Shown here piece after piece: positions 8,272 to 15,843 of a stretch of DNA of 64,000 bases (within the stretch, counting starts at the first letter, position 1; each line of letters begins with the position of its first letter). Source of the DNA: Senimuribacter intestinalis (GTDB lineage: Bacteria > Bacillota > Clostridia > Peptostreptococcales > Anaerovoracaceae); the NCBI GenBank assembly GCA_943192975.1, contig CALPCJ010000009.1, positions 62,001-126,000 on the forward strand, written 5' to 3'. The notes under the pieces are model-generated. The model ran no database searches. It had not been told where the DNA came from and saw only the letters and a list, made by a program, of their open reading frames with translations. The position numbers and the translations under genes are program-made.

Positions 8272-9470
8272 AAAGTCCTGCCTCTAAGACGCAGCTTGGA
8301 CTGACTGACAAGAGGATTTCCAGTAGCACTAAGCTGCCTTTTATCGCTTAGTAAAAAGAGTGGGTTTAAAACATATTTGCCATGCTCAAAATCCACCAGT
8401 TCCTGCACCTCAAGCACCCTCCTGTCGCCGCCTGGAAGCCTTCCCAAGTGAATCATAATGTCTATGCCTTCCACAATCTGCGCTCTGATAGCATCTATGG
8501 GAATCTGCACACCCATCAAATACATGGATTCAAGCCTTCGCAGCATGCCGGAAACCGAATTGCCGTGACCTGTAGCCAGACAGCCGTCATGCCCTGTGTT
8601 CATGGCATTCATCATGTCCGCCACTTCCTTGCCTCTGACTTCTCCTACGATAATCCGATCGGGTCTCATTCGCAGACTGGTCTTAATCAGCATGTCCATA
8701 GAAATCATACCCTGACCTAAAGCATTGGCATTGCGGCATTCCATCTGCACCAGATTCGCGATGTGATTCATGGCTAGTTCCGTGGAATCCTCAATGACGA
8801 TGACCCGCTCCTGTACCGGAATAAAATCGGACAAGGCGTTGAGAAATGTTGTCTTTCCTGAAGAAGTTCCCCCGCTGACGAAGATGTTATAGCCGCAGGC
8901 AACCAGTGTTTTCAGATATTCCGCGCATTCTGCAGTCAAAGTGCCGCTTTTTACCATCTGTTCCATGGTAATTCTCTCTCTGGCAAATTTTCTGATGGTG
9001 AGAACAGGGCCTCCTGCCGCGACATTTTTATAGACTGCATTGACTCTGCTGCCGCCGGGCAACCTCGCGTCCAAAATCGGGTGCATTTCATTGATTTCCC
9101 GATGCACACCCGCCGCAATATTTCTGATGATTTCCTCCAGCTCCTCCGTAGAATCAAAATGCTCATCGGTACAAACCATATCTCCGCCGGTTTCCAAAAA
9201 GAATCGATCCTTTCCATTAATCATAATCTCATTGATTGACGCATCTTCTATGTACTCTTCCAAAATCCCCAGCTTGCTTCTGGTCCTCGCATAAAGGGTT
9301 CTGATGACAGCGTGAAGTTCTGAAAGTTCTATTTCCTCTGCGTCAGCAAAGACCACATCTTCTATGATTTCCATAGCCTGCTGCCTGCTTAAATTCTCTT
9401 CTGCCGCGAGAATTTTCTCACGCACCCTGGCAGTCTTCTCCTCCAGGTACATAGCTCTTTCCCTCTCCAT
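8268..9470 (-). CDS. tadA: TadA/CpaF-type pilus assembly ATPase
   Basis: Type II/IV secretion ATPase that powers pilus assembly. Starting at the ATG at 9470 (GGAGGTC directly upstream) it has 400 residues: a CpaF N-terminal domain, 'NEIMINGKDRFFLE', Walker A (VSGGTSSGKTTFLNAL), Asp box (VIEDSTELAM), Walker B-like region (LRMRPDRIIVGEVRG) and the His box (NTGHDGCLATGHGNS). The frame is open further upstream but that part lies within the cpaE-like gene. Overlap with the upstream gene is 53 bp, with tadB 4 bp. Confidence 0.92.
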   Translation of the reverse strand: MERERAMYLEEKTARVREKILAAEENLSRQQAMEIIEDVVFADAEEIELSELHAVIRTLYARTRSKLGILEEYIEDASINEIMINGKDRFFLETGGDMVCTDEHFDSTEELEEIIRNIAAGVHREINEMHPILDARLPGGSRVNAVYKNVAAGGPVLTIRKFARERITMEQMVKSGTLTAECAEYLKTLVACGYNIFVSGGTSSGKTTFLNALSDFIPVQERVIVIEDSTELAMNHIANLVQMECRNANALGQGMISMDMLIKTSLRMRPDRIIVGEVRGKEVADMMNAMNTGHDGCLATGHGNSVSGMLRRLESMYLMGVQIPIDAIRAQIVEGIDIMIHLGRLPGGDRRVLEVQELVDFEHGKYVLNPLFLLSDKRQLSATGNPLVSQSKLRLRGRTL

Positions 9471-10467
9471 GACCTCCTCCTTCCATAATTTCCCGAGCAA
9501 GAATACCGATTTCCATGCCGTAATTCTTCTCAAGACGCAAATCAGTATCCCTCTGAGCCGCGATATAAAGGGTCTGAGGCTCTTGTTCGCAAACCATATC
9601 ATCTGCAAAATTCTCCACCCGTAAAAGCCTGCCCTGATCAATTCGCTTAAATATTTCCCGGGCAATCCTCTGCCTATATTTCCCAGGACGAACTCGCTGA
9701 CTATCGCACAGCATAACGGTACAGTCGGCATAGCCCAGCATCTTCCGATTCTCTCGGCTCAGGTGATTGCCCATATCCACGATGAGAAAATCATATTTCC
9801 CAAGCTGATCAATCTTGTTCAGAAAGCGGCGCATGAGAAACGGCTTCATTTCGCTGAAGTAGGAATTAATCACGCCCGTGTTTACAAAATCCAACTCTTC
9901 CCTTTCTGTAATAAATGCGCTGATAGGAAACTCTTTCTCCTGATCCAGATAATAAAGCAGCTTCATCAAACTCTCCTCCCCATCCTCAGACAAATATTTT
10001 CTGGAATCGTCGATGGGGCAGAGATTTAGGTACAAAGATCTGCTGCCATAAATTCTGTGCAGCATACAGGCTGTAGCAATGGCTGACGATGTGGTGCCGC
10101 AGCCGCCGCTTTCTCCGAGAAATACCAGCAGTCTGCAGTTGCTGTCACCTTTGGTTTCAACAACTTTACCTGTTACCTTAAAGTAAATAAAAAGAAGACT
10201 GTTCATCAAATTCTGACTTTCCATATAGCGATATAGCCGGTAAGGCGGCTCACCCGTATACTGTACAGCCGCCATATCGCGGACAAGTTCAATGACCCGT
10301 TTATCACCTGAAGGCTTCTCCGTCAGAATCAAATCACAAAAGTCACCTTCGGCTATACTGCCTAAAAGATAAAAGCGCATGCAGCTGTCCTCTCTGGCAA
10401 GGACAATGGAAAGAGCCTGCGCAAAGGCATGATCCTCCAAAGCAATACCCACTTTTATAATTTCCAT
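9418..10467 (-). CDS. CpaE/TadZ-like P-loop protein
   Basis: First gene of the pilus operon, 349 residues. The N-terminal third resembles a degenerate receiver domain; the C-terminal part is a MinD/ParA-like P-loop domain with a deviant Walker A (LGESGGCGTTSSAIA) and a Walker B-like strand (YDFLIVDMGNHLS), as in CpaE/TadZ proteins that place the Tad machine at a cell pole. The usual signature Lys of the deviant Walker A (KGGxGKT) is replaced, so ATP hydrolysis may be weak or absent. The ATG at 10467 has a strong AAAGGAGG site. Confidence 0.82.
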   Translation of the reverse strand: MEIIKVGIALEDHAFAQALSIVLAREDSCMRFYLLGSIAEGDFCDLILTEKPSGDKRVIELVRDMAAVQYTGEPPYRLYRYMESQNLMNSLLFIYFKVTGKVVETKGDSNCRLLVFLGESGGCGTTSSAIATACMLHRIYGSRSLYLNLCPIDDSRKYLSEDGEESLMKLLYYLDQEKEFPISAFITEREELDFVNTGVINSYFSEMKPFLMRRFLNKIDQLGKYDFLIVDMGNHLSRENRKMLGYADCTVMLCDSQRVRPGKYRQRIAREIFKRIDQGRLLRVENFADDMVCEQEPQTLYIAAQRDTDLRLEKNYGMEIGILAREIMEGGGHGEGKSYVPGGEDCQGA

Positions 10468-10491
10468 ACACTCCCTCCTTTCGGTAGGGAT

Positions 10492-10520
10492 ATAGTATCA
10501 TTTTTGTAAATAACTGTCAA
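10492..10520 (-). promoter_or_regulatory. Promoter of the Tad pilus operon
   Basis: On the minus strand: -35 TTGACA (10520-10515), 17-bp spacer, -10 TACTAT (10497-10492), 25 bp before the cpaE-like ATG. A near-consensus sigma-70/SigA promoter. Confidence 0.75.
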
Positions 10521-10538
10521 CCATTTTTTCCTATAATT

Positions 10539-11219
10539 TTACTTATTTGCTAATTCTTTCAGTTTTTTCAGTGCGCAGCTGAGCCCGCCGATTTCGTCAA
10601 TCAGCCCCATTTTTACAGCGTCAGAGCCGAATAGTACCGTGCCCACATCGTTGGACATATTTCCTGTCTGATTCATCTTTTCTTCTACATCTGCCTTTGA
10701 TGCATGAGAATGTTTGACAATAAAATCTACCACTCGTTCCTGCGTCTTTCGCATATACTCAAATGTTGCGTCCGCTGTAATCAGTGTGCCGCTGGTTCTA
10801 ATGGGGTGCATGGTCATAGTCGCAGTCTCAGCTACAAAGGAATAATCCGCAGAAACGGCAAGAGGAATACCGATGCTGTGACCACCTCCGATGACTAATG
10901 TCACAGTTGGCTTTGATAAAGACGCAATCAGCTCCGCAAGGGCAAGCCCTGCTTCCACATCGCCTCCGACAGTATTTAAAATCAGCAGAAGCCCCTTAAT
11001 ATCCGGATTTTCCTCCACTACCACAAGCTGCGGAATCAGATGTTCATACTTGGTAGTCTTGTTATCGCTTGGCAGCGTGGTATGCCCTTCAATGCTGCCG
11101 ATAATATTGATATACTGATAGTCTGACTGGAAATTTGTTCCTGTCGTTAAAACACCCAACTCCTTAATCAAATCGCTGGTTTCTTTTTTTTCTTCCTGCT
11201 TTTCTTTTTCTTCACTCAT
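10539..11219 (-). CDS. tepA: ClpP-like translocation-enhancing protein TepA
   Basis: Clp-protease/crotonase-fold peptidase of 226 residues. The chosen ATG at 11219 follows GAAAGGGTG and gives MSEEKEKQEEKKETSD, a charged cytoplasmic leader. Conserved blocks are NTVGGDVEAGLALAELI, the serine nucleophile region GGGHSIGIPLAVSAD and TMHPIRTSGTLI. This is the TepA subgroup known from Bacillus next to the ylzA/ftsK region, described as improving protein export, rather than housekeeping ClpP. It is divergent from ylmC. Confidence 0.85.
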   Translation of the reverse strand: MSEEKEKQEEKKETSDLIKELGVLTTGTNFQSDYQYINIIGSIEGHTTLPSDNKTTKYEHLIPQLVVVEENPDIKGLLLILNTVGGDVEAGLALAELIASLSKPTVTLVIGGGHSIGIPLAVSADYSFVAETATMTMHPIRTSGTLITADATFEYMRKTQERVVDFIVKHSHASKADVEEKMNQTGNMSNDVGTVLFGSDAVKMGLIDEIGGLSCALKKLKELANK

Positions 11220-11277
11220 ATTTTTCACCCTTTCGTCGTAAAATTTAAATATATTATCTGCAAAGGATGTGTAATTT

Positions 11278-11511
11278 ATGCTATTAAGTGAAATCGGAGA
11301 TAAAGAGGTCATCGACCTTTCCAAAGGCAGCCGTCACGGCTCTTTCTGGGATGCAGAAATTCTCTTTGACGAGCAGACAGGAAAAATCAGAGCGCTGCTT
11401 GTGCCCAACTTTGTGTCTAAAAGCCGCTTCACCGCAGGACATGACACCATGCAGCTTCCCTGGGAGTCCATCGTGAAAATCGGCGAGGATATGATTATCT
11501 TCCGGTCGTAA
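11278..11511 (+). CDS. ylmC: YlmC/YmxH-family PRC-barrel protein
   Basis: Protein of 77 residues starting MLLSEIGDKEVIDLSKGSRHG with the single PRC-barrel fold of the YlmC/YmxH family (W-D/E-I-LFD...LLVPNF...LPWESIVKIGEDMI). These small proteins are widespread in spore-forming Firmicutes; ymxH is sporulation-linked in Bacillus but the biochemical role is unknown. The start has an AAAGGATG site. Divergent from tepA, 58 bp between start codons. Confidence 0.85.
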   Translation: MLLSEIGDKEVIDLSKGSRHGSFWDAEILFDEQTGKIRALLVPNFVSKSRFTAGHDTMQLPWESIVKIGEDMIIFRS

Positions 11512-11579
11512 ATCAGTTTCGACAGAACTTGAAAAATTTTGATAAAATCTTAAGATTTTCTTAGCTTTTCCCGTTTTTC

Positions 11580-11608
11580 TTGAAAATAAGACTTTAGTAG
11601 GATATACT
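11580..11608 (+). promoter_or_regulatory. Promoter of the phospholipid operon
   Basis: TTGAAA (11580-11585), 17-bp spacer, TATACT (11603-11608), about 37 bp before the preferred PAP2 start. A transcript starting near 11615 would exclude the in-frame ATG at 11616 as a useful start. Confidence 0.7.
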
Positions 11609-11645
11609 ATAATAGATGAACTTTGTTAGGGAACGGGAAAAAGAG

Positions 11646-12362
11646 ATGAAGAAGAAATTTCAAAATTGGTACGGGACGCATATGGACAAGTGGATTCCTG
11701 CCTATGCGTTTTTTTCATTGATAGGCTGCTTTGTATGGAACTGTCTCGTCTACTCTATTACACAGCATCTGGGCTCAAATCTTTACCATTATGACTTTAC
11801 GACGGGCTTTGACCGCAGCGTGCCCTTTTGTCCTGCTTGGGTATCAATCTATGTACTCAGCTTTCCTTTCTGGGTCATCAGCTACGCTTTGACAGCGAGG
11901 GAAAACAGCAAGGAATTTTGGTATCGCTTTGTCTTTGCCGATATGCTTGCAAGAGTCGTCTGCGGTGTGTTCTTTCTGCTGATTCCGACTACTAATGTAA
12001 GGCCAGAAATTACTGGTGACGGATTCTGGGACAACGCCATGGCATTCATCTATGCAATGGATATGCCCTACGACCTGTTTCCGTCTATCCACTGTTTGGC
12101 AAGCCTGATGTGCTATCTGGGAATCCGAAAATGCAGTACGCTTCCAAAGACTTATCGATATGGAACTTTGGTATTTGCAATTCTGGTTTTCATCTCCACC
12201 CAGTTTACCAAGCAGCACTATATCGTCGATGTCATCGGCGGCATCACCGTTGCTCTTGGCTGTTTTACGCTGAGCATGCACTGCAATGCTTACAAACTGC
12301 CCGAGCGGCTCTTTGCAAAAATACATATGAAAGTATTTGGAGACTACTGCAATGAGTCATAA
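11646..12362 (+). CDS. PAP2-superfamily membrane phosphatase/phosphotransferase
   Basis: Integral membrane protein of 238 residues with about six helices and the PAP2 active-site blocks DLFPSIHCLASLMCY (central His) and FTKQHYIVDVIGG (second His and Asp); the first block near RPEITGDG is degenerate. PAP2 enzymes remove phosphate from lipid phosphates or transfer phospho-head groups. It opens a four-gene operon with a flippase-like protein, PssA and Psd, so a phosphatidic acid/PE-related substrate is likely. Start chosen at 11646 because of the GGGAACGGGAAAAAGAG leader and the promoter position; the ATG at 11616 is possible. Confidence 0.8.
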   Translation: MKKKFQNWYGTHMDKWIPAYAFFSLIGCFVWNCLVYSITQHLGSNLYHYDFTTGFDRSVPFCPAWVSIYVLSFPFWVISYALTARENSKEFWYRFVFADMLARVVCGVFFLLIPTTNVRPEITGDGFWDNAMAFIYAMDMPYDLFPSIHCLASLMCYLGIRKCSTLPKTYRYGTLVFAILVFISTQFTKQHYIVDVIGGITVALGCFTLSMHCNAYKLPERLFAKIHMKVFGDYCNES

Positions 12363-13401
12363 GAAAAAAATTATTTTTAACTGCATATTTCTGCTGGTTT
12401 GTTTTGCCCTTACCATGTACTACGTCTTTCACGGTCAGGACTTTTCCAAGATCATGTCCTATGTGAAAGATGCCCACAGCCTTTACTGGCTCCTCGGAGT
12501 AGTGCTGGTCATCGGCTTTATTCTCGGCGAATCAGTGATTATATTTTATCTGATGAGAAGTCTTGGGAAGCAACCAAAGCTGAATCACTGTTTTCTCTAC
12601 TCTTTTGTAGGATTCTTCTTCAGTCTGGTTACACCATCTGCCACTGGCGGACAGCCTGCTCAGGTTTTGTTCATGAAAAAGGACAAACTGCCTGTGCACC
12701 TGTCGACTCTGGTGCTTTTACTTGTCACCATCACCTACAAGCTGGTTTTGGTCATTATCGGAATTGCAGTTCTGATTTTAAGACCCTCTTTCGTCATGAC
12801 CTGCCTTAATCCAATTATGCACTGGGTTTGGCTTGGGATTTTCCTAAATGTCCTGTGTGTAGGCGGCATGCTATGCCTGGTATTTTCACCCGGTCTTGCA
12901 AAACGTATCGTTATGGCATGCTTTTTTCTTCTAAAAAGGCTTACCAGCTCAAAAAAAGTCCACAGCTTTGAATCAAAGCTTTCCGGCAGTATGGACAAAT
13001 ACAGCGCTGCTGCTAGCTATTTTGAACATCACAAGAGGATTCTGTTCAACGTTTTGGCATTGACATTCCTGCAGAGAATTTTTTTATTCTTTATCACATG
13101 GCTAGTGCTTTGTTCCTTTGATATCACAGGGATTAATGCCCTTGAGGCCGTTACCCTGCAGGCGATGATTTCCGTTGCAGTCGACATGCTTCCGCTGCCT
13201 GGTGGTATGGGAATCAGCGAGCACTTGTTTCAGGCGGTGTTCTTGCCGATTTGCGGCAGTGTGCTGACCATTCCTGTCATGATTGTCAGCCGCGGAATCA
13301 GCTTTTACACACAGCTTTTCATCAGTGCGGTCTTTACTGTTATTGCATATTTTGTTGTATTTAGAGAGGGAAAAGAGAAAAAAAATGATCGGATTTTATA
13401 A
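12352..13401 (+). CDS. Flippase-like / LPG-synthase transmembrane domain protein
   Basis: Polytopic membrane protein of about 349 residues of the UPF0104 family (transmembrane part of lysyl-phosphatidylglycerol synthases, also called flippase-like domain). Diagnostic blocks are GFFFSLVTPSATGGQPAQ and LPLPGGMGISEHLFQAVF. The soluble aminoacyl-transferase domain of MprF is absent, so it is a stand-alone lipid translocator-like protein. The start at 12352 lies within the end of the PAP2 gene (11-bp overlap) with GGAG upstream, so translation is coupled. Confidence 0.85.
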   Translation: MSHKKKIIFNCIFLLVCFALTMYYVFHGQDFSKIMSYVKDAHSLYWLLGVVLVIGFILGESVIIFYLMRSLGKQPKLNHCFLYSFVGFFFSLVTPSATGGQPAQVLFMKKDKLPVHLSTLVLLLVTITYKLVLVIIGIAVLILRPSFVMTCLNPIMHWVWLGIFLNVLCVGGMLCLVFSPGLAKRIVMACFFLLKRLTSSKKVHSFESKLSGSMDKYSAAASYFEHHKRILFNVLALTFLQRIFLFFITWLVLCSFDITGINALEAVTLQAMISVAVDMLPLPGGMGISEHLFQAVFLPICGSVLTIPVMIVSRGISFYTQLFISAVFTVIAYFVVFREGKEKKNDRIL

Positions 13402-14032
13402 CTACACAGTAATACTTACTTATATGAGTCTTTTATCAGCTATGATCGGCATGACTTTTGCCACCACAGGGCACTTCAAAATGGCAGTCTTTTGCCTCGC
13501 CCTTTCTGGCTTTTTCGATATGTTTGACGGAAAGGTTGCCAGACGCAAATTGGACAGAACCGATGACGAAAAACTCTTCGGCATTCAGCTGGATTCCCTT
13601 TGTGATGTCGTTGCCTTTGGCGCCCTGCCGGGACTTCTGTGCTATTGTCTGGGGGTTCGCGGCAGTCTGGGCATGCTTGCAATCGGCTTTTACTGTATCT
13701 GCGGCGTCATCAGGCTGGCTTTTTTTAACGTAATCGAAACCAACAATTTCTTTTCAGAAGAAGAACACGAAAAGGTTTATCATGGACTTCCGATTACTTC
13801 TATTGCAGTGATTCTGCCGCTAATTTTTCTGCTTCGCTTTGTGGTAACCACCCGAGCTTTTGTCTTGATTCTCATCGTCATGCTCTTTGGCACAGGTACT
13901 CTGTTCATCGCTGACTTTAAAATGAAAAAGCCTAGCAATAAGGTTCTCGCTCTGCTGGTTCTCATTGTGGCAGCTGCCATCGCTGTAACCTTTGCTTATT
14001 CAAAACACCTGCTGCCTGCGGCGCTGGTGTAA
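13385..14032 (+). CDS. pssA: CDP-diacylglycerol-serine O-phosphatidyltransferase
   Basis: CDP-alcohol phosphatidyltransferase of 215 residues that makes phosphatidylserine from CDP-diacylglycerol and serine. The CAP motif is complete: DGKVARRKL...GIQLDSLCD. About eight hydrophobic segments follow. The ATG at 13385 overlaps the previous gene by 17 bp and follows GAGAGGGAAAAGAG; the longer open frame upstream is a shadow. The product is the substrate of the decarboxylase encoded next. Substrate assignment rests on the pairing with psd. Confidence 0.87.
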   Translation: MIGFYNYTVILTYMSLLSAMIGMTFATTGHFKMAVFCLALSGFFDMFDGKVARRKLDRTDDEKLFGIQLDSLCDVVAFGALPGLLCYCLGVRGSLGMLAIGFYCICGVIRLAFFNVIETNNFFSEEEHEKVYHGLPITSIAVILPLIFLLRFVVTTRAFVLILIVMLFGTGTLFIADFKMKKPSNKVLALLVLIVAAAIAVTFAYSKHLLPAALV

Positions 14033-14045
14033 CGAGGTAGAAATT

Positions 14046-14927
14046 ATGGACTGCAAAGACAGAAAAGGAAATATCATCTACACCGACGATGGTCAGGACA
14101 AACTTCTAGAAAAACTTTACAGTAGCGCCTGCGGGCGCTTCCTTTTGCGTTTTTTGATACCCCCCCAAATTTCAAAATTTGGAGGTTTTTTCCTGTCCCG
14201 CAAAATCTCTCGTATTGCAATCGAGCCATTTATTCGTAAAAATCAAATCGACATGACTCAGTACGAATCTCGTAAATTTTGTTCCTATAACGATTTTTTC
14301 ACCAGAAAAATTAAACCAGAATGCCGTCCTATTGACCTAACGGAAACGCATCTTATCGCACCTTGTGACAGCAGACTTACCGTTTATCCCATCACATCAG
14401 ACAGCCGGTTTACAATTAAGAATACAGAATATACGATGAAAAGTCTGCTCCGCGATGAAGATGCTGCCAAAACATATGAAGGAGGTCAGCTGCTGCTTTT
14501 TCGCCTTACGGTTAAAGATTATCACCGGTACTGCTACCCAGACAGCGGAATTCTGAGCAAAATCCATAAAATTCCCGGTGTCTTTCACACAGTCAACCCC
14601 ATCGCAAACGATTATTTTCCCATTTACAAAGAAAACACACGCTCCTACTGCTATCTGGAAAGTGCGGTCTTTGGCACCATGCTGATGATGGAGGTCGGCG
14701 CTTTGATGGTTGGAAAAATCTGCAACTACGAAGAAAACTGTACAGTCGTGCGCGGCACGGAAAAAGGACGCTTTGAATTCGGCGGTTCTACTATTATCCT
14801 TTGCCTTCCAGCAGGAAGCGCCATCATCGACCCGGATATTTTAGCCAATACATCAGCAGGATTTGAAACTCGGGTCAAGTATGGCGAAAAAATTGGTATA
14901 CACCAAACAGAGAATGCTTTAACTTAA
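14046..14927 (+). CDS. psd: Phosphatidylserine decarboxylase
   Basis: Pyruvoyl-dependent enzyme that converts phosphatidylserine to phosphatidylethanolamine. 293 residues; self-cleavage motif FEFGGSTIILCLP near residue 240 (GGST, the variant common in the clostridial class), plus LLLFRLTVKDYHRYCYP and IKNTEYTMKSLL blocks of the family. The ATG at 14046 follows GAGGTAGAAATT. It is 13 bp after pssA. A terminator-like hairpin lies in the coding sequence near codon 40 (14165-14191). Confidence 0.92.
   Translation: MDCKDRKGNIIYTDDGQDKLLEKLYSSACGRFLLRFLIPPQISKFGGFFLSRKISRIAIEPFIRKNQIDMTQYESRKFCSYNDFFTRKIKPECRPIDLTETHLIAPCDSRLTVYPITSDSRFTIKNTEYTMKSLLRDEDAAKTYEGGQLLLFRLTVKDYHRYCYPDSGILSKIHKIPGVFHTVNPIANDYFPIYKENTRSYCYLESAVFGTMLMMEVGALMVGKICNYEENCTVVRGTEKGRFEFGGSTIILCLPAGSAIIDPDILANTSAGFETRVKYGEKIGIHQTENALT
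14165..14191 (+). other. Terminator-like hairpin inside the psd coding region
   Basis: Arms CCAAATTT (14165-14172) and AAATTTGG (14175-14182), preceded by a C run and followed by GAGG and six T. It looks like an intrinsic terminator on the plus strand yet encodes conserved-looking psd residues (PPQISKFGGFF). Whether it attenuates psd transcription is unknown. Confidence 0.35.
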
Positions 14928-15241
14928 AACGATTCATTCTTGAAAAAAGTGTATAAAAAAATTTTTGAATCTTAACCGAGAATCAGAAAACATATAAAAA
15001 ATGTATAAAAATCTTGGAAAATATTCTTAATGTTCATCACGATGCGAACTTATAATTATTTCTTGAAGAAAAAACTTGCATTATATGCAAATTTTCTTTA
15101 AGATTTATCCATCATCTTGCAAGAAATACAAGAAGTATGAAATCGCTAACTATAAACTTTATACATCTTTTTTTTAAAATCGCAGTTTAGGTTAAGTTTC
15201 TCACACTATAGTAACTTCTACAGCAAAATTTCCTATAGTTC
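14928..15241. other. AT-rich intergenic region, no gene seen
   Basis: About 310 bp of very AT-rich sequence between psd and the riboflavin promoter. I see no open frame with a ribosome site, no tRNA and no strong hairpin terminator; several 'gtataaaaa' repeats (near 14950, 14994 and 15003) are the only pattern. Confidence 0.5.
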
Positions 15242-15270
15242 TTGACAAAACTATCTGACAGGTATAAAAT
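15242..15270 (+). promoter_or_regulatory. Promoter of the riboflavin operon
   Basis: Consensus -35 TTGACA (15242-15247), 17-bp spacer, -10 TAAAAT (15265-15270), immediately upstream of the FMN riboswitch. Confidence 0.75.
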
Positions 15271-15293
15271 GACCATATTGAAAAGTTCATATT

Positions 15294-15404
15294 GAATCTT
15301 CAGGGCAGGGTGTAATTCCCGACCGGCGGTATAGTCCGCGAGCGCTTCCCGCGCTGATCCGGTGTGATTCCGGAACCGACAGTACAGTCTGGATGGAAGA
15401 AGAT
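15294..15404 (+). promoter_or_regulatory. FMN riboswitch (RFN element)
   Basis: Matches the RFN consensus along its length: AGGGCAGGGTGTAATTCCC, GACCGGCGGT, CGCGAGCGC...GCGCTGATCC, GGTGTGATTCCGG, CCGACAGTACAGTCTGGATG, GAAGAAGAT. FMN binding would stop expression of the downstream ribDEBAH genes. A terminator hairpin follows 24 bp later. Confidence 0.96.
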
Positions 15405-15427
15405 ATTTCTTGTTTCGTTTTATGATG

Positions 15428-15456
15428 CTCTGGAATTTTAGTTCCAGAGTTTTTTA
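15428..15456 (+). terminator. Riboswitch-controlled terminator
   Basis: Arms CTCTGGAA / TTCCAGAG with a 6-nt loop, followed by TTTTTT. It lies just after the RFN element and is the likely expression platform. Confidence 0.85.
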
Positions 15457-15480
15457 TAGGCGAAGCATATTTTGCAAATT

Positions 15481-15516
15481 AAAGTCCTGAATTCATGTCG
15501 ATTCAGGACTTTTTAT
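15481..15516 (+). terminator. Second terminator-like hairpin in the rib leader
   Basis: Arms AAAGTCCTGAAT / ATTCAGGACTTT (12 bp) and a TTTTT run. This second strong hairpin lies 330 bp before ribD, so either read-through passes two terminators or ribD has an extra promoter. Confidence 0.75.
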
Positions 15517-15843
15517 TTAGAAAGAAACATAGCAACCGCATGAAACTTTGTTTTCGTACTTTTCGACGATTTTTTACGAAAAGGTACTAAAAATCAACAG
15601 TTATTCGATGCTAACCCAGAGGCTTTCACGGCTGTCAATCAAAATTTTACATCAGTTTTGGTTCATCACGCCTTTATTTGCGCACAAATTTTCCATTATA
15701 TGAGATTTTATTCTTTAATTTCCATATAATAGGCTGCACAGATTAAAAGTTTTAGTACCTTTTTTGAAAAAAACCGAAATAAGTACTAACAGCTAGTCTC
15801 CATGCTCTTTCATGCATTTGCTTTGTGGAAAGGAATACCTCCT
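15517..15843. other. Long leader between riboswitch terminators and ribD
   Basis: No gene seen. Two imperfect hairpins with GTAC ends are present: one near 15551-15587 (TTTTCGTA ... TACGAAAA) and one near 15753-15788 (TTAGTAC ... GTACTAA). The last bases hold the ribosome site of ribD. A promoter was not identified with confidence. Confidence 0.45.

Noticed and set aside
15551..15788. GTAC-ended hairpins as a known regulatory element, with a similar CGAAAAGTACT near 19457
   Set aside because: Arms are imperfect and AT-rich and match no element that I know; kept only as a note on the leader.
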